NCBI GenBank assembly: GCA_963991985.1
Contig: CAXDRX010000009.1
Coordinates: 1 to 55,845, forward strand
DNA length: 55,845 nucleotides
Direction of reading: 5' to 3'
From: MED-G17 sp963991985
Lineage (GTDB): Bacteria > Bacteroidota > Bacteroidia > NS11-12g > UBA9320
The notes beneath the pieces were generated by a model. That model searched no databases, was not told where the DNA came from, and worked only from the letters and a program-made list of their open reading frames with translations. The position numbers and the translations under genes are program-made. The first letter of the stretch is position 1. Each line of letters starts with the position of its first letter. Shown here one piece after another: positions 40,831 through 47,878 of this stretch.

Positions 40831-40850
40831 AAGACGATAGCGTCTTTTAA
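40831..40850 (+). other. Short hairpin in the leader of the polysaccharide operon
   Basis: AAGACG (40831-40836), loop ATAG, CGTCTT (40841-40846), then TTAA. It may be a weak terminator or attenuator between the regulator and the biosynthesis genes. The T-run is short. A GGAGG tract (40880-40884) and AGGAA lie just before the next ATG. Confidence 0.4.
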
Positions 40851-40899
40851 ACAAAAAAACTACTTGGCCATTGGGACTGAGGAGGCGAAGCTGTAGGAA

Positions 40900-42042
40900 A
40901 TGACAAACAACAAAAAAATACAAATGGTGGACTTGCAAGCCCAATATGCAAGACTAAAAGGCTCCATTGATTTAGAAATTCAAAAAGTATTGGATTCTGG
41001 TCAATTCATCAACGGCCCCCAAGTGAAGGAATTTACCGAGCAACTAAAAAAATTTCTGAAGACCAATCATGTAATTACTGTTGCCAATGGAACCGATGCC
41101 TTACAAATATCTCTTCAAGCACTAGATCTTCCGAAAGGATCCGAAATTATTATTCCTTCTTTTACCTACGTAGCCACCGCAGAAGTAGCAGCACACTTGG
41201 GCTACAAAATTAAATTTGTGGACGTAGACAGCGACCTATTTACCATTTCTCCAAAATCCCTGAAACAAGCCATTAGTAAAAATACAAAAGCCATTATGCC
41301 TGTCCATTTGTATGGACAATCTGCTCCCATGGATGAAATAATGGAAATAGCCGATGGTGCTCAACTAAAAGTTATTGAAGACAACGCGCAAGCCATTGGA
41401 GCAGAATACTGTGGTAAATATCATAGCGGTTTTGCAGGCTCTTTTGGCGACTTTGGGACGATTTCATTTTTCCCATCCAAAAATTTGGGGGCCTATGGCG
41501 ATGGAGGTGCTATTTGTTCCAACAATGAAAAGTGGGCAGAAAAAGCACGAATGATTGCAAATCATGGACAATCAAAAAAATATGTACACCACATCCTAGG
41601 CGTCAACTCGCGCCTAGACACCATACAGGCTGCCATTCTATTGGCAAAACTTCCGCACTTAAAAAATTTTATTAGCGTAAGACAAAAAACAGCCAATAAG
41701 TATGATGAAATTCTTAGTGAACTGCCCAAGCACATCTCTATACCCAAAAGAGCAAGCTACAGCAGTCACGTTTTCCATCAATACACAGTGAAAATAAAAA
41801 ATGGCAGGCGAGATTATCTTAAATCCCAACTTGCAAAGAGAAACATTCCAAGCATGATCTATTATCCCATTGCCCTGCATCAGCAAAGAGCATATAAAAA
41901 TGAAGTAGTGGTTGGCCCTTTGAACAATACTGAAAATTTATGTGCTGAAGTCCTGTCGCTACCCATCCACAGCGAAATGGACACCCAAACAGCTCAATTT
42001 ATCGCAGAGAATGTAGTCCAAATTTTGAAAAACAATGGATAA
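40900..42042 (+). CDS. DegT/DnrJ/EryC1/StrS-family sugar aminotransferase
   Basis: A 380-residue PLP enzyme that transfers an amino group to a keto-sugar nucleotide. ANGTDALQISL is the phosphate-binding region. D161 in VIEDNAQAIGAEY pairs with the PLP nitrogen. K194 in FFPSKNLGAYGDGGAI forms the Schiff base. The start MVDLQAQYARLK and GQFINGPQVKEF resemble enzymes acting on UDP-3-keto-GlcNAc-type sugars (WbpE/WlbC-like), but a dTDP-4-keto or dTDP-3-keto sugar made from the rmlAB products in this locus is equally possible. It is the first biosynthetic gene of the locus; its end overlaps cysC by eight bases. Confidence 0.9.
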   Translation: MTNNKKIQMVDLQAQYARLKGSIDLEIQKVLDSGQFINGPQVKEFTEQLKKFLKTNHVITVANGTDALQISLQALDLPKGSEIIIPSFTYVATAEVAAHLGYKIKFVDVDSDLFTISPKSLKQAISKNTKAIMPVHLYGQSAPMDEIMEIADGAQLKVIEDNAQAIGAEYCGKYHSGFAGSFGDFGTISFFPSKNLGAYGDGGAICSNNEKWAEKARMIANHGQSKKYVHHILGVNSRLDTIQAAILLAKLPHLKNFISVRQKTANKYDEILSELPKHISIPKRASYSSHVFHQYTVKIKNGRRDYLKSQLAKRNIPSMIYYPIALHQQRAYKNEVVVGPLNNTENLCAEVLSLPIHSEMDTQTAQFIAENVVQILKNNG

Positions 42043-42622
42043 TCTTTTCAGAGAAGAAATACTGGTCTCTAAAAGTGAGCGAGAGAAAAAAAATGGACAC
42101 AAAGGAACAGTTTTGTGGTTCACAGGACTTTCGGGTTCCGGAAAAAGCACCATTGCCAAACATCTGCAGAAAAGACTTTTTTCAGATGGAATTCAAACTT
42201 TTATGTTGGACGGGGACAACATAAGACTTGGGTTAAACAAAGATTTGAGCTTTAGTGGACCCGATCGATTAGAAAATATTCGAAGAATAGCAGAAGTCGC
42301 CCATTTATTTTCTCAAGCTGGTATGATTGCCTTGTGTAGTTTTATTTCGCCAAGCAAAAAAATGAGAGATTTGGTCAGAAATCTTAATTCTCCATGCTTT
42401 TATGAATTTTTTGTAAAATGCTCCCTAGAAACTTGCGAACGAAGAGATCCAAAAGGACTTTACGCCAAAGCAAGAAAAGGAGAAATACGAAATTTTACCG
42501 GCATTTCTGCTCCTTATGAGGTTCCCGAAAATCCCGATCTAATTTTGGATTCAGACCACAAATCCATTTCCGAAATTGTGGAAGAAACACATCAATTTTT
42601 GAAAATAAATCAAATCCTATAA
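42035..42622 (+). CDS. cysC: Adenylyl-sulfate kinase
   Basis: A 195-residue APS kinase making PAPS from APS and ATP. The P-loop is GLSGSGKS (31-38). DGDNIRLGLNKDLSFS binds APS, RIAEVAHLFSQAG follows, and the ISPSKKMRD segment is the family's phospho-serine region. It stands alone rather than fused to CysN. It overlaps the aminotransferase gene by eight bases and cysD by one base, so it is translated as part of the polysaccharide operon. PAPS is the donor for sulfotransferases. Confidence 0.95.
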   Translation: MDNLFREEILVSKSEREKKNGHKGTVLWFTGLSGSGKSTIAKHLQKRLFSDGIQTFMLDGDNIRLGLNKDLSFSGPDRLENIRRIAEVAHLFSQAGMIALCSFISPSKKMRDLVRNLNSPCFYEFFVKCSLETCERRDPKGLYAKARKGEIRNFTGISAPYEVPENPDLILDSDHKSISEIVEETHQFLKINQIL

Positions 42623-43524
42623 TGTATCAACCATTAAGCCATTTAGAAGAATTAGAGTCCGAAGCCATCTACATTATACGCGAAACTTTTGCTCAATTTG
42701 AAAATCCAGCAATTTTATTTTCCGGCGGTAAAGATTCCATTGTTTTAACGCATCTTGCAAAAAAGGCTTTTTGGCCTGCCAAAATTCCATTTCCCTTGGT
42801 GCATATCGATACTGGACACAATTTCACGGAAACCATTGATTTTAGAGATTATTTGGTCAAAAAACTAGGTGTACAACTGGTGGTTGGTTCCGTACAAAAA
42901 TCTATTGATGATGGGAAAGTCACCGAAGAAAGCGGAATCAATGCCAGCCGAAACAAATTACAAACGACCACTCTGCTCGATACCATTGAAGAACAAAAAT
43001 TTGATGCTTGTATGGGTGGAGCTAGAAGAGATGAAGAAAAAGCAAGGGCCAAAGAACGTTTTTTTTCTCATAGAGATGAATTTGGCCAATGGAACCCCAA
43101 AGATCAAAGACCAGAGATTTGGACTTTATTAAATGGTAAAAAAAACCTTGGCGAACATTTTAGAGTTTTTCCAATCAGCAATTGGACAGAAATGGACATT
43201 TGGCAATACATCAAAAATGAATCCATTGAATTACCTAGTCTGTACTTTTCACATACAAGAGACACCATTGTGCGGAATGATACCATCTTAGCTGTAACGA
43301 AGTTCATACAAGTTCGGGAAAATGAAAAAATTAAAAAAAGAACGGTAAGATTTCGGACCATGGGCGATGCGACCATCACAGGTGCTATAGAATCTGAAGC
43401 ATCAAGCTATGAACAAATTATCAATGAAGTTGCAGCAACAAGAACCACTGAAAGAGGTGGAAGAGCCGATGACAAACGTTCTGAAACAGCCATGGAAGAC
43501 AGAAAAAAAGAAGGATATTTTTAA
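42622..43524 (+). CDS. cysD: Sulfate adenylyltransferase, small subunit
   Basis: A 300-residue ATP-pyrophosphatase-fold subunit that adenylates sulfate to APS, driven by CysN GTP hydrolysis. The PP-loop is SGGKDSI (34-40). Further signatures are VHIDTGHNFTET, CMGGARRDEEKARAKER and FRTMGDATITGA. The length and the C-terminal GRADDKRSETAMEDRKKEGY end are standard. It starts on the last base of cysC and is followed by cysN after three bases. Confidence 0.96.
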   Translation: MYQPLSHLEELESEAIYIIRETFAQFENPAILFSGGKDSIVLTHLAKKAFWPAKIPFPLVHIDTGHNFTETIDFRDYLVKKLGVQLVVGSVQKSIDDGKVTEESGINASRNKLQTTTLLDTIEEQKFDACMGGARRDEEKARAKERFFSHRDEFGQWNPKDQRPEIWTLLNGKKNLGEHFRVFPISNWTEMDIWQYIKNESIELPSLYFSHTRDTIVRNDTILAVTKFIQVRENEKIKKRTVRFRTMGDATITGAIESEASSYEQIINEVAATRTTERGGRADDKRSETAMEDRKKEGYF

Positions 43525-43527
43525 AAA

Positions 43528-44769
43528 ATGGATTTATTGAGATTTACAACAGCCGGCTCCGTTGACGATGGAAAAAGCACCCTTATTGGTCGATTGCTTT
43601 ACGATTCCAAAAGCATTTTTGAGGACCAGTTGGCATCAGTGGAAAAAACAAGCGCAAAAAAAGGGTTGGAACATATTGACCTATCCCTTTTGACAGACGG
43701 GCTCAAGGATGAAAGAGAACAAGGAATTACCATCGATGTTGCTTATCGATATTTTGCAACACCGAAAAGGAAATTCATCATTGCAGACACTCCTGGGCAC
43801 ATACAATATACGCGTAACATGATTACTGGAGCTTCCACGGCCAACTTGGCACTCATATTAATTGACGCACGCAACGGCATCGTAGAACAGACAAAAAGAC
43901 ACAGCTTTATTGCTAGTTTGCTACAAATAAAGCACCTGGTTGTGTGTGTAAATAAAATGGACTTGGTGAACTACGACAAAGAGATTTTTGACCAAATAGT
44001 AAAAGATTATAAACAATTTGCGAGCAAGCTCACCACAAGTGACTTTCGCTTTATCCCAATTTCCGCCCTACATGGAGACAATGTGGTCAACCGATCAGAA
44101 AATATGACTTGGTTTGAAGGCTCTACCCTTCTGCACACTTTGGAAAACATTCATATCGGGAATGACCACAATTTGGTAGACTGCAGGCTACCCATTCAAA
44201 CGGTATTGCGACCCCACAACAAGGAATTTCACGATTTTCGCGGCTACGCCGGTCGAATCTCAAGTGGCACTTTTAAAGTAGGCGACGAAATTATGGTGCT
44301 TCCAAGTGGATTGTCATCAAAAATCTCTTCCATTGTTTACAACCAAGAAAAAATAGATATAGCATATCCCCCAATGTCCGTTGCCATAACCTTAGAAGAT
44401 GACATTGATGTGACCCGTGGTGACATGATTGCACGCCCCAACAATCATCCAAGTATCAGCCAAGACATAGAAATAATGGCTTGTTGGATGGGAAATCATT
44501 CCTTGCACACAAGCAAAAAATTCATTTTATTGAATGGGACAACAGAATGCAAAGCGATCATCAAGGAAATTCGCTACAAGGTAGACATCAATACTTTGCA
44601 TCGGTTGGAAGACAACAAAGAAATCAACAAAAATGATATTGCACGATTCAAACTTCGGACCACAAAACCAATTTTAGCGGATAGCTATCAAAACAACAGA
44701 AATACGGGAGCAATCATATTGGTAGATCCGGACACCAATCAAACAGTTGCTGCCGGCATGGTCATTTAA
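43528..44769 (+). CDS. cysN: Sulfate adenylyltransferase, large (GTPase) subunit
   Basis: A 413-residue elongation-factor-like GTPase. G1 is GSVDDGKST (10-18), G3 is DTPGH (87-91) and G4 is NKMD (142-145), followed by two beta-barrel domains. The effector segment LKDEREQGITIDVAYRYF is conserved. It couples GTP hydrolysis to APS formation by CysD. There is no C-terminal APS-kinase fusion, in agreement with the separate cysC. The last base is shared with the start of cysQ. Confidence 0.96.
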   Translation: MDLLRFTTAGSVDDGKSTLIGRLLYDSKSIFEDQLASVEKTSAKKGLEHIDLSLLTDGLKDEREQGITIDVAYRYFATPKRKFIIADTPGHIQYTRNMITGASTANLALILIDARNGIVEQTKRHSFIASLLQIKHLVVCVNKMDLVNYDKEIFDQIVKDYKQFASKLTTSDFRFIPISALHGDNVVNRSENMTWFEGSTLLHTLENIHIGNDHNLVDCRLPIQTVLRPHNKEFHDFRGYAGRISSGTFKVGDEIMVLPSGLSSKISSIVYNQEKIDIAYPPMSVAITLEDDIDVTRGDMIARPNNHPSISQDIEIMACWMGNHSLHTSKKFILLNGTTECKAIIKEIRYKVDINTLHRLEDNKEINKNDIARFKLRTTKPILADSYQNNRNTGAIILVDPDTNQTVAAGMVI

Positions 44770-45533
44770 TGAACATCGAACAACTTAAAAACATCATGAT
44801 TTCTGCTTCGCTAAAAGCAGGCGAACAAATCATGCATATCTACCAAAAAAGCGCAAACTTTGGCATAGAAACAAAATCGGACAACTCACCGCTTACCCTT
44901 GCCGATAAAGCAGCCCACCAAATTATTTCTGAAAATCTTTTGGAAACATCTTTTCCTATATTAAGCGAAGAAGGAAAAGCAATCGACTATGAAACCCGGC
45001 AAGCATGGGATACCTTTTGGCTCATCGATCCGCTTGATGGAACCAAAGAATTCATTAAAAAAAATGGAGAATTTACTACCAATATTGCCCTCATAAAAAA
45101 TGGGAACCCTGTCATGGGCGCTGTTTATGCTCCAGTACTTCAAGAATTGTATATTGGCGGTAGCCTTTTGGGAGAAGCCTTTATTCAAAAAGGAAACAAT
45201 CCTCCCGTGCCATTGAGGCAAAAATCACCCAACCGCGAAGTCAAAACGGTTGTCACCTCACGTTCGCACTTGAACATGGCCACAGAAAATTACCTGAAAT
45301 CTTTGGGCAAAATTGAAACAAAAGCCATCGGGAGTTCCTTAAAATTTATGCTTATTGCCAAAGGGGATGCCGAAATTTACCCAAGGTTCGGACCCACTAT
45401 GGAATGGGACACGGCCGCCGCCGACGCGATTGTCTCTTTCTTGGGATATAATCTGTGTAAGGCAGATGATGACTCTCAAAAGTTGACTTACAACAAAAAA
45501 AACCTATTAAACCCTGAATTCATTTGCCAATGA
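44769..45533 (+). CDS. cysQ: 3'(2'),5'-bisphosphate nucleotidase CysQ
   Basis: A 254-residue inositol-monophosphatase-fold enzyme that hydrolyses PAP to AMP. ILSEEGK, IDPLDGTKEF (87-95) and MEWDTAAADAI hold the metal ligands. PAP is the by-product of PAPS-dependent sulfotransferases and of PAPS reductase, so its presence beside cysCDN closes the sulfotransfer cycle. It overlaps cysN by one base and galE by four (ATGA). Confidence 0.94.
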   Translation: MNIEQLKNIMISASLKAGEQIMHIYQKSANFGIETKSDNSPLTLADKAAHQIISENLLETSFPILSEEGKAIDYETRQAWDTFWLIDPLDGTKEFIKKNGEFTTNIALIKNGNPVMGAVYAPVLQELYIGGSLLGEAFIQKGNNPPVPLRQKSPNREVKTVVTSRSHLNMATENYLKSLGKIETKAIGSSLKFMLIAKGDAEIYPRFGPTMEWDTAAADAIVSFLGYNLCKADDDSQKLTYNKKNLLNPEFICQ

Positions 45534-46555
45534 GCAAAGGAAAAATTTTAGTTACCGGCGCTTGCGGATACATCGGTTCTCATACATGGACCGATTTGTT
45601 GGCCAATGGTTTTGAAGTTGTTGGACTTGATAATTTTTCCAGATCATCCCCAGAAATACTAAAGGGAATAGAGAAAATTAGCGGCAAAAAACCAATCAAC
45701 CACAAAATCGACCTAAGAGATGAGTGGCAGCTGAACGATTTTTTTGAAAAAGAAAAAAATATTGATGCCATCGTGCATTTTGCTGCTTTTAAAAGTGTTG
45801 GTGAATCTGTTCAATACCCATTGCGCTATTTTGAAAACAATGTAGGCGGAATGATCAATCTATTGAAACAAGTTGAAAAACGGGACATTAAAAACTTTGT
45901 TTTTTCCTCCTCATGCTCGGTTTATGGAAATGCCAAAAAAATGCCGGTTACTGAGGAAAGTGAATTGGCCAAGGCGGAGAGTCCCTATGCAAGAACCAAA
46001 CAAATTTGTGAACAAATGCTTGAGGATTTTTCCTTGCCCAATGAATCAAAAATTGTCTCGCTAAGGTATTTCAATCCAGCGGGTGCACATCCAAGCAATT
46101 GTATTGGGGAATATTCGCCCGGAAAACCTCAAAACCTAATGCCTGTTGTGGTTGGGAATGCATCCGGGAAATTTCCCAAAATCGAAGTTTTTGGGACCGA
46201 TTATCCAACTCGGGACGGATCTTGTATCAGAGATTATATCTACATCATGGATTTGGCGCATGGTCACACAAAAACCATTGAATATCTTTTTAACGAACAA
46301 AAAAAAGGAAGCTACCAAGTATTTAATTTGGGCACGGGCACAGGTGTCTCTGTTTTGGAAATGTTGAACGCATTTGAGCGTGAAACGGAAGTAAAACTAA
46401 ATTACCACTTAGGCAAGCGACGGGAAGGAGATGTTATAGAAATTTATGCAGACCCTTCAAAAGCCAAAGAAAAACTGCATTGGGAAGCAAAATATACCTT
46501 GGGAGATATGGTGCGAACCGCATGGAACTGGGAATTAAAAAATAATCGAAAATGA
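45530..46555 (+). CDS. galE: UDP-glucose 4-epimerase GalE
   Basis: A 341-residue extended SDR. The start is the ATG at 45530 overlapping the cysQ stop; the in-frame TTG six bases earlier is not needed. The NAD motif is TGACGYIGSH (9-18). FSSSCSVYG carries the catalytic Ser. The Tyr-x3-Lys pair is Y153/K157 in SPYARTK, and RDGSCIRDYIYIMDLAHGH is the GalE hallmark. It interconverts UDP-Glc and UDP-Gal (or the N-acetyl forms), supplying the polymer. Confidence 0.93.
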   Translation: MSKGKILVTGACGYIGSHTWTDLLANGFEVVGLDNFSRSSPEILKGIEKISGKKPINHKIDLRDEWQLNDFFEKEKNIDAIVHFAAFKSVGESVQYPLRYFENNVGGMINLLKQVEKRDIKNFVFSSSCSVYGNAKKMPVTEESELAKAESPYARTKQICEQMLEDFSLPNESKIVSLRYFNPAGAHPSNCIGEYSPGKPQNLMPVVVGNASGKFPKIEVFGTDYPTRDGSCIRDYIYIMDLAHGHTKTIEYLFNEQKKGSYQVFNLGTGTGVSVLEMLNAFERETEVKLNYHLGKRREGDVIEIYADPSKAKEKLHWEAKYTLGDMVRTAWNWELKNNRK

Positions 46556-46597
46556 ATTGGTTTTTCGATTCCCGAAGCAAGCAAAAAAAATTTGATT

Positions 46598-47680
46598 ATG
46601 GCTGCGATTGATATGAATAAGGAATTGAATAAGAAAGTTCTAATTACTGGCACATCAGGATTTATAGGTTTTCATCTAGCCAATCGTTTGGTTAACGAAG
46701 GTTTTGATGTAGTTGGCCTCGATTCAGTAAATGATTATTATGATCCCAATTTAAAGTTTAATCGCCTGAAAGAAGCGGGATTTGAGAAAGAGACCATTTT
46801 ATGGAATAATCTTACTCAAAGTAAGTCAAAAAGCAATCATCGTTTTGTAAGAATGGATTTGCAAGACGATAAAAATCTTGAAAAGCTTTTCAATAAAGAG
46901 CGTTTTGATGTTGTTGTCAACCTAGCTGCACAGGCAGGGGTCCGCTATAGTCTAAAAAACCCAAAGGCCTACATAGACAGCAATATTGTAGGATTTACAC
47001 ATATACTCGAAAACTGTCGTCACCACAAAGTTCAACATTTGGTTTATGCAAGCAGCTCAAGTGTTTATGGATTGAACAGCAAAATGCCGCTCTCTACTCA
47101 AGACAATGTAGACCACCCGATGGCCCTTTATGCAGCGAGTAAAAAGAGCAATGAATTGATGGCACATGCTTACAGCCATTTGTATGGTTTCTCAACCACT
47201 GGCCTTCGATTTTTCACTGTTTATGGACCATGGGGCAGACCCGACATGGCTCTATTTCTTTTCACCGAAGCAATTTTAAATGGTAAACCAATAAAAATAT
47301 TCAACCATGGAAAAATGATTCGAGACTTCACCTATATCGACGATATTATAGAGGGAATTTTTCGTGTTATCAATCAACATCCCAAAGGCGACCCTTCTTG
47401 GAATAGTGAAAAACCCAAACCATCTTCCTCCTCAGCCCCCTATCGTATATACAATATAGGCAACAACAATCCCATCAATCTAATGGACTTCATTGCCGCC
47501 ATTGAAAAAAAATTGGGAAAAACTGCTGAAAAAATTTTGATGCCAATCCAGGCGGGCGATGTTCCTGCAACCTATGCAGATGTTTCGGATTTGGTGCAGG
47601 ACTTTGACTACCAACCAAAAACAAAAATAGACATGGGCATCAATGCCTTTGTTGATTGGTATACCGAATACTATGGGTAA
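46598..47680 (+). CDS. NAD-dependent epimerase, probably UDP-glucuronate 4-epimerase
   Basis: A 360-residue extended SDR. Start ATG 46598; ATG 46613 is also possible, and a TTG six bases upstream was not chosen. VLITGTSGFIGFHLA binds NAD, VNLAAQAGVRYSLKNP and YASSSSVYG follow, and the Tyr-x3-Lys is in YAASKKSNE. RFFTVYGPWGRPDMALF matches UDP-glucuronate 4-epimerases (CapI/LpsL type) of capsule loci. It would supply UDP-galacturonate. It could instead act on UDP-GlcNAcA. Galacturonate would add negative charge to the polymer, consistent with sulfation genes nearby. Confidence 0.87.
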   Translation: MAAIDMNKELNKKVLITGTSGFIGFHLANRLVNEGFDVVGLDSVNDYYDPNLKFNRLKEAGFEKETILWNNLTQSKSKSNHRFVRMDLQDDKNLEKLFNKERFDVVVNLAAQAGVRYSLKNPKAYIDSNIVGFTHILENCRHHKVQHLVYASSSSVYGLNSKMPLSTQDNVDHPMALYAASKKSNELMAHAYSHLYGFSTTGLRFFTVYGPWGRPDMALFLFTEAILNGKPIKIFNHGKMIRDFTYIDDIIEGIFRVINQHPKGDPSWNSEKPKPSSSSAPYRIYNIGNNNPINLMDFIAAIEKKLGKTAEKILMPIQAGDVPATYADVSDLVQDFDYQPKTKIDMGINAFVDWYTEYYG

Positions 47681-47878
47681 ACAAAGAAAAACATTGATCC
47701 GATGATTGGAAAAGGTAAAGCTATTTTTTATGATTGGGTCCAACAATGGAATGGGGCACAGCTTCAGGTGACATAATATCATTTCTCAGCTACTCGTTGA
47801 AGACTATCGAGAAAAACAACAAACTAATAGAGTTAAACTATACATTAGTGATAAATCCTAACTTTTTTTGTACTTAAT
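47681..47878. other. Intergenic region before the export genes
   Basis: About 198 bases with no supported gene. The last 60 bases are AT-rich and could hold a promoter for the SLBB export gene, but no good TAnnTTTG box was found. A short TTGG-GT-CCAA inverted repeat occurs near 47735; nothing more is recognised. Confidence 0.4.

Noticed and set aside
40831..40899. JUMPstart/ops element of the polysaccharide operon
   Set aside because: The GATAGCGTC stretch only loosely recalls ops (GGCGGTAGC); no UpxY/RfaH gene is nearby, so only a hairpin was annotated.
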